In this document: in pieces, positions 24,136 through 37,167 of the stretch
Position numbering within the stretch: position 1 is the stretch's first letter
How the letters are laid out: each line of letters opens with the position of its first letter
Assembly (NCBI RefSeq): GCF_902686445.1
Contig: NC_062232.1
Location: 72,619,440-72,683,439 of the forward strand
Direction: 5' to 3'
DNA: 64,000 bases
Source of the DNA: Sciurus carolinensis
Taxonomy: Eukaryota; Chordata; Mammalia; Rodentia; Sciuridae
Notes under the pieces: model-generated
Told to the model about the DNA's origin: nothing
Seen by the model: only the letters and a program-made list of their open reading frames with translations
Databases searched by the model: none
Made by a program: the position numbers and the translations under genes

Positions 24136-27100
24136 GAAATCAAAAAATTAAAAGTTCTAGGGACAAAGTACGCACAAATAAATTTGTTTTGCCATTTGTT
24201 TTGAAAATATTGAGATATTCTAATCAATAATCAAGCAGAAAACTTTTTGATTCCATTCACTGTGCCAGGTACCAATGGTTCTGCATGGTATAAAATACTC
24301 TTCTGACTTTAATGATGTTTCAATATCTAGAAAATTATATGAGCTAAGGCAGGAAGATGGGAAAGAACATGATACATTTAGGGTTTATGAATAGAGCTAT
24401 TTGATGAGATCAAAATTCCTCTATCAGGTCTCTACAGAAGCCACCTCCCAAGTACTCTAAAAAGTGCCTTCTAGAAGGAGGCAAGTATCACTGATGATTA
24501 TAATATGATCTATACGTATCATTATGCTGGAGAATATCTATTTAGAGAAGTAAATTTTGTTTTCTAGATACTTTCTCTTACTTCCCTAAAATTAACATCC
24601 TAGAATGGTTTTAGTATGGTAGTTTGGAATAGAAGTCTTTCTAACTCAGTTTTTAAAAAATGTTGTAATGCCCACAGTCAATTGTGCTAGAGCAATATGA
24701 TATATCACCAAGACACCCAAGAAGATGCTTAAGAGATTAGATGTGAGACATAGAGTTTTTGAAAAATTCTATGGGAAAGATTTGTTGATGATAGCCTGGG
24801 CAGGTGCTTCACCACTGAGGCTAATGGCAACAGTCTGGACAGGTGCATTGTCAGAAAGTCCAGTGGAGACTGGCTGGAAAGGTGCACCTCTGGTGTTTTG
24901 TCAGAAAATAGTGTCTCCAACCCCCACAATGCTTTGTCCAGACACAAAGATCACTTGCTTCTTCACAGTGCTCTGACCTGCAACAATTACTTCAGAGAGG
25001 GGAATTTTATAGTTTAGGTTGTGGAAGCAGCATCAACTTACCCTGCCTTATACCATCTTATGACCAGCATCCCAAGAAACTTCACATTTAAATATGAATT
25101 GCACATGTGGGGTTCACCAGATATTTGAGAGAAAGACCAAAGATGGAAGAGATAACCAAGAATTGGAAGAAAGTAGAGTCAATTCAAGGAACAGAGTAAG
25201 TATTTTAAAGAGTCATATCTATAGAGATATGAAAAAAAAACTTTTATATAAAAAACAGGTACTGGATTGTACAGAAAAAAATCAAAAAAGTGTAATAGAA
25301 CTTACACATTAAAATGTGGTAGCCTCAAAATAAAATTTTAAAAATATTTTTGATATAAAACTAAGAATATAGAAAACTATTATTCTATAATAGGTAGAAA
25401 TATCAAAATATAACTGTATCATGTTCTATTTGGCCTTGTAGAAAAATTGGGCTTCTGTTACCAGATTTTCTAAATGATCATACTCAATCACATTTGAGGG
25501 CCATGTGTGTGTGTGTGTGTGCATGTGTTTGAATGCGCATGTGTGCTTATTTTTAATATTAATATTTTCAGTGAAATTTTCAATACTTTCTCATTTTTGA
25601 AGTGGAGCATTTTGTGTATGTAACATTTTCCTGATGAGTTCAAGAGTCATTATTCTGAGCGTAAATTGTATGCCATGCTAAAATATTCACATTTTTTTTC
25701 ATTTTTAGACTTTAATGAAAGACAGAGAAATTTATATGTACTCAGAATAACTGTTACTAATAGATCATCCTGAACAAATTCCTAATGATTGCTGCATTCG
25801 TAGAAAGTAGAAAACAATGGATGAGAGACAAATCAGGATGGTAAGATCTTTTAAAAAGTCGTAGCAAATTTTACATGCAAAAGACTATAGTTTCAACAAA
25901 CATTTCCATAGCTTATAAATTTTACATGTGGGGATATTTCACGAACAGATATAATGACCATGAAAATGCAGAATGATTGATTTAAATAAGATCCAAAGGC
26001 AGAATTGAAAAGAATTTGAGGTCATTTTGAGATTAACAAAGAGTTAAACATCATGTATAACTCCTAGAATTCCTGCCTTGGTGATATTATGGATAGTGGA
26101 AACATTCACTGTGATTATATAGAAAAGAGTAAATGTATATGAAAGGATGAATAGCTTTCATGAAGGGATATTCTGAACTTGAGATGGCAGAGGGAAAACC
26201 AAATAAAGATGCAACACAGAAGTTAAATAGTTGGAGCTAGAATTAAGGAATAAAATATGGAAATTAATATTTGGGGATCATTGTCAAATTATAAATTTGA
26301 AGGCCTATTAGCTAATATAAGAACAAGACCAAGGATTAAATTGTATGAAACAGGAATATTTAATATTTCATTTAAGGATAGGTTAAGTGTGTTAAAAACT
26401 TCAAAAGATCTGAGATTTTATCCGACTTAAATTGAGAAATTAGTCTGCAGTGCTTTCTTCCATGCTTTCAGAAGACATGAAACTCCTGGATTAGAGACAC
26501 AGAACTTTATTACTGGTAATAGTCATGGCTAGAGTATTACCATTGGCATCAGTTATCCTAACTCCAGTTACCACAGAGTTATGTGAAATGCACCAATAAT
26601 ACTTGTATATGCAGTGGGTGCATGATAGGAAAATAATCCTCAATTGAAGAAGCCTAAACTTTTTTTTATGACCAGTAAGTATATCTTCCACACTTCCAAG
26701 TGAGAAACTATATCTTCCAATGCTGTAAGAAAACTACCTTTTGTTCCAGAGGGAGAAACTTTATTTCCACAATTTTCATTGCATATCATCCTTTGAAAGA
26801 TAAATTTTAACAAAGGCTGCCATACCTTTACACATAAGATAGGAAGAAATATGATATAACCATAGGGAATTATCCTTCAACAAAGAAAATATGAAGGAAT
26901 GATTAGAAAAAAACTAAGATGGAGGAAAATGTTGAATATGCAATGGAAAGAATTTTATGAGGAAGAGTGTATTAATAACAACAAATATTACAAAAATCTC
27001 CAGTGGATTGTGAGCTATAAACCAATTATATAGTTTCAAAACTAGGTGTATAATTATTAGATCATAAAGTGTGCATATGTTTGGATTTAAAATACTCTGT

Positions 27101-27169
27101 GAAATTATTTTTCAGTATGGATATAAGGAATTTTTACTCCCTGCAACATATATGCAATTTAGAGATCAA
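24136..27169. other. Mostly unassigned; GC-richer patch at 24.72-25.07 kb
   Basis: About 3 kb without a recognisable gene. The patch 24720-25070 is GC-richer than its surroundings and has overlapping open frames on both strands (24725-24976 plus, 24729-24947 minus) with no motif known to me; it may be a decayed LTR or retrocopy. Near 26460-26700 there is a minus-strand AATAAA (26506-26511) with a 66-codon open frame, possibly an old LTR end. A (GT)n run lies at 25504-25521. Confidence 0.4.
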
Positions 27170-28010
27170 CCATCTTTTTGCAGCACTCAATATTGTCATT
27201 ATTTTTGTTTTTACCCATTTTCAGATGCTTGTGATGGTGGATCATTGTGCCTACTTACATCTATTTCCCTGATATGAAATTGAATGCTTTTGATATGTTT
27301 ACTGAACATTTGGATATCATTGTTTGAAGACTCTGTTCAAAACATTTTTGTCCTTTTTTTCTATTGGATTTTCATAGAGACATTTAAAGTTTTTAATTTA
27401 CTCTGCAAGTGACTCTTTTATGAATAGATATAGATAGATAATACAGTCTATAGCTTAAGTTTGCATATTTTAATATTGATTAAAATTAAGCTCTTGATTT
27501 TGATGTAATACATTATTTCCCATTTCCATTAACACTATATGCACTGTTTAAATAATATTTGCTTTCCTTAAAGTCATGAAGTTATAGTCTAATATTTCCT
27601 TTTATAACTTCTTTTCATTTTTTAATTGAAGTATAGCATCTTGAGTCAATATATTTTTATGTGTAGTGGTAGGTAGGAGAAAAATTTCATACTTTTGCTT
27701 TGGACCATACAGATTTTTAAAAATTTACTTCTTCTTCACTGCAATGGTTAGGACCAACAGTTTAATGCCAAGTGGAAGATAATGGGAATCTTTATCTCTC
27801 CTTTTCAAGCTTCAGTACATGTCTCACAGAATTGATTATCTTGCCCTTTAAATTTCTTATTTGCTGCAGATATTTTGTAGATAATTTGTCATATTAAAGA
27901 AAGTCATTATATTCCTTATTTACACAGACATTTTACCAAAATGATTGTGAAATATGCTCAATAATTATTATATATTGTATCTATGTAAATAAATTCTGTA
28001 TTATTCAATT
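27170..28010 (-). mobile_element. Old L1M relic (antisense)
   Basis: Antisense ORF2 pattern of old mammalian L1: 'ctgttcaaaacatttttgtcc', 'agtttttaatttactctgca', 'aaagtcatgaagttatagtc', 'aggaccaacagtttaatgcc', 'ggaatctttatctctccttt', in L1 order. No preserved frame. Confidence 0.65.
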
Positions 28011-28939
28011 AATATGCTGAAAATATTGATTTATCTAAAGGCCAAATCTACCTTATATGCTGAAATAATGTTAATTTGTTCATGGCGTGATATACACTTA
28101 AAATCCACTAGGTTAGATGTGTTATTTTATTTAGTATTTTTACATTTACATTTATGAAAATGATTAAATTTCCATTCCTATTCTTTGCTTTTAACAGTTT
28201 TGTTTGATTCCATAAAATGTGTTGTTCTCTCTTTCTTTTTCTGTATCTTCCTTCCTCCCTTAATTTCTCTGAAGAAGTTGTCTTAATCTTCACTAAAATT
28301 GACCTCACTTGGCAAATAAAAAAAGACACAAGGAGCTTCCTGTTGCTATTAAAATAAAGATAACTATATTTAAATTGGTCTTTAAATCCTTTAAGACCTT
28401 ATTTTTGTGAAACATTTCAGCCTTATTTCATATCACTTTCAGTTTTTATCTCAAGCTGCATGTGAGCAATAACTGGGTCTGTTGTTCTTCATCACTGAAT
28501 AATCATGAGTTTCAGAAGTGCTTAATATAGAGATTTACCTGAAAAAGTAAATGTAAAAAGAGCTAATACACAAAGATAACTAGATTAAAATTGTAGATCA
28601 TTATTTTAACTTGTTCTTGTTTTCAAAGAAAAGGATAGTGGATATAATAAAATGATTTAGTTTGTAAACTACACAAACATTAAATTTGGGAAACAAACCT
28701 ATCAGGCTAAATCTTAAGACTGGTCCACACTCAGGCAGTTTATACCTAAATCATCTCAGATTAATAATTTGCTGGTATTTAAATATTTTTAAAATGAGAT
28801 GCTAGAATAAGATTTTTATCTTAGTGAAATGACATTGGTGTATATTCCTGTTATGTCTCAGATCTTCTGATTGGATGTTATAACTTCTTTCCTAATAGTT
28901 CTTATATGTTCTATAAAAGCAGTACAATACATCATGAGG
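28011..28939. other. Unassigned AT-rich DNA
   Basis: Nothing recognised. Confidence 0.4.
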
Positions 28940-29090
28940 AGAAGCAGCCTTTGAGATACAAAATAATTTTGGTTTACATCATGCATCTGTCACCAAAGAA
29001 CTATGAGAAAGTCATGTAACAATTCTGGATAATTTCTTTGTAATTTTTTTCTGTACTTTAGCTTGATAAGGGGTAATTATAATCTAAACT
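28940..29090 (-). mobile_element. MIR SINE (antisense), probable
   Basis: Order of blocks fits MIR in reverse: a 'ctgtcaccaaagaactatgagaaagtca' stretch, 'ctgtactttagcttgataa', 'ggggtaattataatc'. Very diverged. Confidence 0.5.
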
Positions 29091-29533
29091 AACATTGACC
29101 TGATTACACTATGGTCCCCAGTGTATGATTAATAATGTAGGGAAATTGAGTAGCAAAACCTAGAAAATATCCACTGACTATGGACCAAACAAAATAGCAT
29201 CATTAGTTTTTATTTTTTTTAAAGGCATAATTTTCATTTGCTGAAATATCATTTAAAAAGAATAGAAGTTGTTAGTCTCCTTACTAACTGACCCTGTACC
29301 ACTAACAGAATAATAAAAAGACTGGTAGCCCACATATTTTGATATACCTTTATGAAAATTTTATAAATTCAACTTATTTTTTTATTCACTGTCACCAAAA
29401 TTCCTAGGATATATTTTTCTCATTCTAGTGCTGAAATTTTATTTAAAGGAAATTCATTGCTAAAATAAATTCATAGACTCTACAACTACAACTGAGCAGA
29501 GACCCAGCTTCTATAACAGTATATTAGCCAGTA

Positions 29534-29592
29534 CTTTTTTTTTTGTACCCAGAGATTGAACTCAGAAGCTTGGCTGAACCTCACCCTTCCTA
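29534..29592 (-). mobile_element. ID SINE fragment (antisense)
   Basis: Poly(T) followed by gtacccagagattgaactca, the 3' part of an ID element in reverse. The remainder is lost. Confidence 0.5.
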
Positions 29593-30454
29593 AGATGAAC
29601 ACATCCAGTATTTTCTGATTTTCTTTGAGTCATGGAGTATATATTCCATATAGGAATGATCAAAAAAATTACTTAGAAGTTACTTTTAAATACTGATTTT
29701 AATTAAGCAAAGCTTAGATTCTAGGCAATTTTCCATGAACAACTTTGCATTTTAATTTTGTACTGTAAGTATACTCTTTTTAATAAAATGCTGCATATAA
29801 TATCCAGTTAGTTAAGATGAATGTATATATTGTTTGTAATTTTACATGCCATCATTGGAGATAGAGTCTAAAGCTGATAGTTATTTGGTTTCATGGCTAG
29901 CAAGGTCAGGCAAATTGTAAGAGATGTTATTCTAAAAATAAAACTTGAAGTTGTTAGAGTTTTAGTTGTCACAAAAGATCAAAAGTTCTAATATTTTTCA
30001 TAAAATAACACATTTCGCAATATTTAATGCATTATAGTTAACTGTTGAAACTATTATGTATGAAAGTGAATTTTAATTTTGTTTTAAAATTCTATACCAT
30101 TTAAAATAATCTTTAGCATGTTTAATTCCAACTTACATAGTAAAATGAGATGGAATGATAATGAAACTCTCTTAGGAATGCAGTAATTCCTGAAGTCATT
30201 CAAACTACTAAAATTATATTTTGTTCAGAAACTGCAATTCTTTTCCTTTGAAATATCACTTACCTCTATGAACATCAAGATAAAATGCTAGTAATTAAAA
30301 CTTTATTATCTGGTAATAAATGTTCTCTTAGATGAATAAAATTTTATTTATTTCTGAAATAATACATACAATAGATAAGCCTAGGAAAATTTGTCATGAC
30401 ATATCCAATTTTGAAAAAAATTCCCTCACTATTACATTTATTCTATGTATGTCG
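29593..30454. other. Unassigned AT-rich DNA
   Basis: Nothing recognised. Confidence 0.4.
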
Positions 30455-31195
30455 TTTTTTTACACATTTTTATTTCATTGTAGAAATAGATAACAGTGGG
30501 GTTTAGTTTGACATAATTGCACAAATATGGGATATGATTTGCTCCATCTCAGTCCTCAGGACTTCTCTTTCCCTCTCCTTCTCCCTCCACCTATTACCTT
30601 TCTTTTACTCTACCTTTCTTCTATTTATTTGTAGTTTTTTAAAAAAAATCATAGATATACACAAAGGTGAAATTTACTGTCATATATTCATATTCATACA
30701 TGTAGATAGAAAAGTTTGGTCAGATTCATTCTACCATTCTTCCTTTTTCCCATCCCTCCTTACATCTCCCTCAATTTCCTTCCTTTACTTTACTGATCTC
30801 TTGATCTCCTACTTTCATGGGATTCCTCCCCACTTTTTTTCTTCTTTATGACTGAGTAAATCTCCATTGTGTGTGTGTGTATATATATATATATCACATT
30901 TTCTTTATGCATTCATCTGTTGATGGGTATCTAGGTTATTTCTATAGCTTCATTATGGTGAATTGCACTATTAAAAACATTGATTTGGCTGCATTCCTGT
31001 GGTATGCTGATTTTATATATTTGAGATATATACCAAGCAGTGGGATATCTGGGTAATATGGTGGTTTCATTGCAAGTTCTTGGAGGAATCTCCATACTGT
31101 TTTCTGTAGTGGTTATACTAATTTTCAGTGCCACAAACACTGTATAACTGTACCTTTTCCCCCACATCCTAACCAACATTTATTATTATTATTAT
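30455..31195 (-). mobile_element. L1 3' end (antisense), truncated
   Basis: Antisense L1 3'UTR (pyrimidine-rich stretch 30555-30800) and ORF2 C-terminus (ttctttatgcattcatctgt, gggtatctaggttatttcta), ending at 'cccccacatcctaaccaaca'. A (GT)n-(AT)n run sits at 30869-30894. The 105-codon open frame 30534-30851 is the pyrimidine-rich 3'UTR read in the wrong sense, not a protein. Confidence 0.85.
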
Positions 31196-31436
31196 TTCAA
31201 ATAATTTGATGTTTTATTATTATTTTTTATTTTTACTTAAAATTGAAATAAATGACCAGAGATAGGACACAATTTGAAAGATCATTTCAACAATAAGCTA
31301 TTGGAAAACATGTTTACAGGATTCTCTTGTACTATATTCATTTTCGGAGACACACACAGTAAAGAGTATACAAGCATAGAAGTAGAGGCTCCAGTTTCAA
31401 GTAACATCATCAAAAAAGCCACTGATGGCTTATAAT
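31196..31436. other. Unassigned insert between two L1 3' ends
   Basis: About 240 bases of non-L1 sequence after an (ATT)n run. On the minus strand it ends in AATAAA-like repeats, so it might be the 3' end of a retrocopied transcript, but I cannot name it. Confidence 0.35.
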
Positions 31437-33005
31437 ATTTTTTTTTGATTCATTGTACACAAATGGGGTACAACTTTTCATTTCTTTGGTTGTACACAAT
31501 GTAGAGTCACACCATTTGTGTAATCATACATGTACATAGGATAATGATGTTTGTCTCATTCCATTATCTTTCCTTCCCCTGCCCCTTCCCACCAGTCAAT
31601 TTCCTCTACACAAGCCATCCTTCCTCCATTCTTCCCCTAACCACCCCCCATTATGTATCATCATCCATTTATCAGAGAGAACGTTCAGCCTTTGGTTTTT
31701 GGAGATTGGCTTATCTCAGCATGATATTCTCCAACTCCATCCATCTACCCAAAAATGCAATAATTTTATTCTACTTTATGGCTGAATAATATTCCATTGT
31801 GTATATATGCCTTAGTTTCTTTATGCATTCATCTATTGAAGGGCATCTAGGTTGGTTCCACAATCTAGCTATTGTGAATTGGGCTGCTATAAACATTGAT
31901 GTGGCTGCGTCACAGTAGTATGCTGATTTTAAGTCCTTTGAGTATAGGTCAAGGAGTGGGATAACTGGGTCAAATGGTGGTTCTATTCGAATTTTCTAAA
32001 GAATACCCACACTACTTTCCAGAGTAACTGCACCAATTTGAAATCCCATCAGCAATGTATAAGTGTACCTTTTTCCCAACATCCTCACCAAAACCTATTG
32101 TTGCTTGTATTCTTGATAATATACATTCTAATTGGGGTGAGACAACATTTATTATTATTATTTGCATTTTTGATGATTACCATTCTGACTAGAGTGAGAA
32201 GAAATCTGTTTAGTTTTGATTTGTATTTCCATAATTGTTAGAAATTTTGAAAATTTTCATATATTATTGTCCATTTGCATTTATTCTTTTGAGAAATGTC
32301 TGAAGTACTTTTGGCCAATTATTAAAAGGGTTATTTGATTTTTTTGGTGTTAAGTTTTTTTACTTCTTTATATATTCTTGATATTAATCCCATCTGAGGA
32401 GCAAATTGCAAATATTTTGTCCCTTTCTTAGGGCTTCTTATCACAATCTTGTTATCTTTTCAGAAGCTTTTCACTTTGATGCTGTTTAACTTATTGCTTG
32501 TTGGTTTTAATTCTCGTGCTTCAGGAATCTTGTGAAGAAAGTTGGTGTCTTTGCCAACATATTGGAGTGTTCAGCCTACATTTTGATGTAGCAGTTGCAG
32601 AGCTTTTGTTCTAATTCCAAGATCTTTTATCTACATTGAGTTGACTTTTGTACAGGGTGATATACAGAGATCAAGTTTCACTCTGACATATGGATATCCA
32701 GTTTCCCCAGCACCATTTGTTAAAAAGCTTATCTTTTCTCCAAGATGATTCGACTCCTTATTAAGATGACTGTGTCCATGTGGGATTTGTTTCATTGTAT
32801 TCTATTTTATTCTGTTGGTCTTTATGTCTGTTTTGATGACAATACCATACTATTTTTGTTAATGTAGCTCTGTAGTATAATTTGAGTTCTTGAATTGTGA
32901 TGCCTCCCGTACTGCTTTTTTGGCTCAGAATTTCTTTGGCTATTCTGGATCTCTTCTTCTTCAAAATGAATTTTAAGTATAATATTCTGGGTCTCTTATT
33001 TTAGG
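31437..33005 (-). mobile_element. Near full-length L1 (antisense), 3'UTR and ORF2 C-terminal half
   Basis: Starts at the poly(T) (31438-31446) and reads backwards through the 3'UTR and ORF2. A local duplication of about 45 bp, separated by an (ATT)n tract, lies at 32107-32205. ORF2 is broken in all frames. The copy continues beyond the LTR at 33006-33392 to its 5'UTR near 36740, about 5 kb in all without the LTR, so it is not strongly 5'-truncated. Confidence 0.9.
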
Positions 33006-33127
33006 CCTGCATTAATTTCCTCATAGGGATTAACTTGATGATAACTCTAGGCAGGTAGGGTGTGGCTGGAGGAGGTGTGCTCCTGGGGGCAAAGCTTTGG
33101 AGTACATATTTTATCTTTGTTGAGTGG

Positions 33128-33169
<42 letters not shown>

Positions 33170-33392
33170 CTTTCTCTCTTTCTCTCTCTGCTTCCTAATT
33201 AGCATGTCTTGAGTTGTTTTCGTCTGCTGATCTCTTCTGCCATAACTTAATGCCTCACCTTGATCCCAGAAGAATGTAGTTGGCTATCTATGGACTGAGA
33301 ACTCTGAAACCATGAACCTACAAATGAACTTCTTCTAAAGTTATTCTTCCCAGGTCTTTTCATCACAGTGGTTGAAAAACTTGACTAAAACA
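33006..33392 (+). mobile_element. MaLR-type LTR (sense), 5'-shortened, inserted in L1
   Basis: Sense version of the LTR family at 2226, 9669 and 52679. Blocks: ggcaggtagggtgtggctgg, gcttcctaattagcatgtc, atggactgagaactctgaaa, aaccatgaacctacaaatga, ending in ttgactaaaaca. Roughly the first 90 bases of the LTR are missing. It is the only copy of this group in sense. A long (CT)n tract, 33129-33193, lies where sister copies have a shorter purine tract. Confidence 0.8.
33129..33193. repeat. (CT)n microsatellite inside the LTR
   Basis: About 20 perfect CT units followed by an imperfect run. It corresponds to short GA runs in the antisense copies at 9868 and 52880, so the tract expanded from a seed inside the LTR. 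Confidence 0.9.
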
Positions 33393-34845
33393 ATTGTGCT
33401 AGGGGTGTATTGAAATAGTTCAGTACTATTTTACTGTTGTCTATTTAATTGTTTATATTGAGTAGGGTTGTTTTATGTATATAGATGCACTGATGTTAGG
33501 AGCATACATATTTAACATCTTCATGTCTTTTTGTTGGATGATTCCTTAGTAGGAAATAACCTTCTTTTTCCCTCCTAATTGAATTTGACTTGAGGTCTAC
33601 TTTGTTAGGTATGAGTATAATTACTTATGCTTGCTTTTATTGTCCACCTGCATTGTATATAGATTTCCAATATTTCTCCATCAGCCTGTGGATGTCATTA
33701 CCTGTAAGGTGAATCTCTTGTAAACAACATATGGTTCAGATTTGTTTCTTAATCCAGTCTGCCAATCTATATTTTTTGATTTAAGAGTTTAGAACATTTA
33801 CATTCAATGTTATTGAGAGATAATTTTTATTTCCTGCCATTTTGATGTATTTCTAATGTTCAATTCATATTTGATTCTTCTTTAATTGACTTTTCTCTAA
33901 GTGTAATGTATTCCTTTGTTGATTTATTTTTATTTTTAATTTCTTTTGTATGAAATATCTCACTGAGTATGTTTTATAGTGGTGACTTAGTGTTTATGAA
34001 TCCCTTTAGTTTCTGCTTATCATGCAATTATGAAGTTTTTCTTTTGTTTGCTTTTTGCTGACCATAGAAATCTTGTTTAGCACACATTTTCATTCACAAC
34101 TTGGTGTATATTATTTCAAGTCCTCATGGCTTTTAGGCTCTGAGTTGAGAAATCAATTGGAATATGAACTGGTTTACTGGTAACATGTCTTTCATTTTTC
34201 TCCAGTGTCTTGTAAAATTCTATCCTTAATAAATATGTTAGGCATTTTCATTACAATAAGCCTTGGATTGAATATTTTTGATCTTGCCTATTTGGCATTC
34301 TATTTGACTCTCATATTTGAATTCCAATCTCATTCCTAAGATTTGGGAAGTTTTCTAATATTATTTTATTTACAAGAGTGTGCATTCCTACAGTTTGTAT
34401 TTCAGAGCCTTATTCTACCTTAATAATTCTTAAATATGATCTCAAGTTTATTCTACATTTCTTGAATAATATAGTCACGGTTTTTTACATATTTTCCTTA
34501 TTTTCAAGATTATATAATTTATCTTCAAGGCCTAAAAATCTGTTTTCAAAGTGGTTTTTGCCCTTGATGATTCTTTCCATTCATTTCTTAATTTGATTCA
34601 TTGTGTTTTTCATTTCCAGAATTTCCCTTTAGCTCTTTTTCAGAATCTTTATTGAAATGCTCTTTCACTTTATGTATTTTCTCTTTCAGTTCATTTTTTA
34701 CATCTTATTTTAGCTTGTTGAACATTTTAACTCTTATCTTTTTAAACTGTTCCTCTGACATTTGCTCCACTATAGTGTACATGGGGTCAATCAGTTTTTG
34801 AAGTGTTGTAGGCTATTTGAGGTGATTTGTCCCCTTCCTTTTCCA
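33393..34845 (-). mobile_element. L1 (antisense), ORF2 N-terminus and ORF1
   Basis: Continuation of the near full-length L1. The ORF2 start lies near 33830 and the ORF1 start near 34845 by alignment with the other copies. Open frames on the + strand here (34378-34801) are Ser/Phe-rich shadows of the ORF1 coiled coil. Confidence 0.85.
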
Positions 34846-36745
34846 TACAGTTTGTTTGTTTCTTCAACTGTTAGGATGATTGTCACTTCTTTTATGCAAG
34901 AGATTCTTTAGTAAGCTTCTTTCTCTTAAGGGCCTAGGCCTTGGTGAATGTCCAGGTATTGATACTTTTACTCCATGTGTGCCCTCTATTACGCCCAGTA
35001 CCACTTTTAAGACACTGAACCATATTTTCTACAATCACCAAAGAGCAAAGTCACATACTACCCCAACTTAGGACAAACTAAAAACTTGTTGATACCATTG
35101 TCCACAGTTTCTCTAATCTAGAAATAAACTTGTAGTACAACTCAGGAATAGGTTGAAAAATTAGTTACTCAATACAGTAAAATTGCTGTAACATTATGTA
35201 TATACATAAAAGAGGAGGAGAGAAAAATGAGCAAATGAAGAGATAATAAAATGAAAATAGCTAAGATAGAAAAGAATAATACACACAAAGGTAAAAAGAA
35301 GGAAAAGATGGATGGGGGATGAATTATTCCAGTTAATGTTTTAAAAGATTGGGAAAAACACCATCAAATGGGTTGAGTGCACAATATTGAATAATTGTGT
35401 AAGAATTATCAAATCAAAATGAAGTGTGATATATATATATTTGATCAAAATTGACTTTAGAGGTATTTATAGTAAGCAGCAAGGTGAAGAAAATTCTTAT
35501 TGAGTCTTTCTTTGGATGTCATTGCAATTTAAGACCTTCAGAAAATATCCATCACTCTTTGGTTTGGATCCCCACAGAGGTTCTGGGCACAGGAGCCACT
35601 CTTCTAGTTGCTATGAACCTCCCAAAAGCTAGTAATCATTTTTCAACCCAGAGGCCTAAAACTTGGTGATTGGAGGCTGTTGTGGTGTATCTAGTGGCTA
35701 TTTCTGTAGTGGACAGGAGCTTGGGATAGTGGGCTCAAGGTTGTCATTCTGACTGCTTCAGGCCTCGATGCACTTGCTCCCTTCCAAAGGGTCCTCTTTG
35801 AAGTAGCCTAGAGCCTGAAGGCTATCTGCAGGTGTAAGACCTGTGGTTGAATGTTCTCTGTGGATGGTCTGTGGTGCAGAAGTGTTTCTCTGACTGACAC
35901 AGAGCACTGAGACACTGAAACTGCTCCCAGGAAAGAGACTCAGCTGATTTGTTTAGTTCTGTCTACCCAAGGTTATGAACTACAGACATGCTCTCCTCCT
36001 CTGGGACAGAAGTAGATGTCCTTCTCTTGTTCAGATATTTGCTGGAACCAAGCCCCTCTGTTGCCCGGGACAGAAACTGTTTTCCTGCCTGGTTCTGAGT
36101 TTTCACTTTCCACCACTGTGAATCACAGGTGACCCCTCTGTTTCTGCTGATCTCCCACAGAGACTGTGTGGGGTGTGGTTTTGGCTAGCAATTCATGTAT
36201 CAGGTCTGCTCCAACCCACTTCCCTTGTTCATGGTTCAGGGAAAGGGTTTTCAGCAACTTTTTGCTGGTAGCAGTCCTTCTACAAGTTCTTTCTAGCAGG
36301 ATTTATGAAACATCCCACTGCAGTGATATTCCTTCTAGGTACATATTTTGCAGTCTGAGGATGGATAGATGTTGTTTTGATTAATTTCTTCTAGAGTGGC
36401 TGGCCAGCTGTGGGCTCCACAAAGTGGTTGTCATGCCTGGCACAGATTCCTGTCCACAATTTGGGTTAAACTGCTTGATGTCCTTGAATCACTCTGCTGT
36501 TCCTATCATGTTTCAATTTGGTCTGCTTTTCTTCCCAGCTGATGCTGAGGAAAAGAGCTTATGTATTTTACCTCTCCCCCTTTCTTTATTGTCCCTTCCC
36601 CCTTGCCCCACCCTGTTCCATATTTGGAGTTAAGAAACTCTGTCCCTATTTTTTGCTCTGATAACCAAACTTCAAGTCTCTCCAGGTCTCAGACTATCAA
36701 ATATTGGGTCGTAGAGCATTTATTCTGTTGCCTACCTCTCCAGTC
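34846..36745 (-). mobile_element. L1 5'UTR (antisense), A-rich then GC-richer
   Basis: From the ORF1 start outward: about 350 bp similar to 4057-4350, an A-rich stretch (35200-35400) and a GC-richer block (35500-36745). The same A-rich then GC-richer order is seen at 47.5-48.6 kb and 53.4-54.5 kb. Several 60-100-codon frames here (36166-36854 among others) have no motif or start context, and I treat them as chance. The outer edge is uncertain. Confidence 0.65.
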
Positions 36746-37044
36746 AGCTGTTCCTTCCCTTCCTCCTTTTGGTGCTAGCTCCACTCCCACATCTTCCTGT
36801 ACTTCTTCATGTATGTTTCCATGTTATCTATTTGTTTCCTATTTATTTTTATGACTTTATTAATATTTAACTATTGTTACTTTTTAGAGTAATATATCAA
36901 AATTCAGACTTATGGTCAATATCAAAAGAACTTAACTCTCAGTAACATAAGTAACAAACAATTTTAAAGGGAAGATTAAATACCATTGTTTAACTTTCCT
37001 AAAATTGCACTGGAAATCATGTGATTAATATTTATGGTATATCT
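36746..37044. other. Unassigned spacer
   Basis: No feature recognised between the L1 5'UTR and the 5S pseudogene. Confidence 0.4.
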
Positions 37045-37167
37045 ATAATCTATCATTATTTTCTCCCACCCAAGTGTTAACCAGGTCTGACCCTGCTTAA
37101 CCTGCAAGATCAGATGACATTGGATGCATTCGGGGTGGTATGGTCACAGATAATCTATAGTTATTTT
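37045..37167 (-). pseudogene. 5S rRNA pseudogene (nt 1-90) with direct repeats
   Basis: On the minus strand, 37151 to 37062 matches 5S rRNA nt 1-90, including accataccacccc, 'ggttaagcagggtcagacct' and 'acttgggtgggaga', with scattered differences. Nt 91 to the end is missing, so the internal promoter is largely present but the terminator is lost. An 18-bp direct repeat with two differences (ataatctatcattatttt and ataatctatagttatttt) lies at 37045-37062 and 37150-37167. There is no A tail beyond the repeat. Confidence 0.88.

Noticed and set aside
24725..24976. Small protein-coding gene
   Set aside because: 83 codons with an equally open frame on the other strand, no splice context, no motif that I know.
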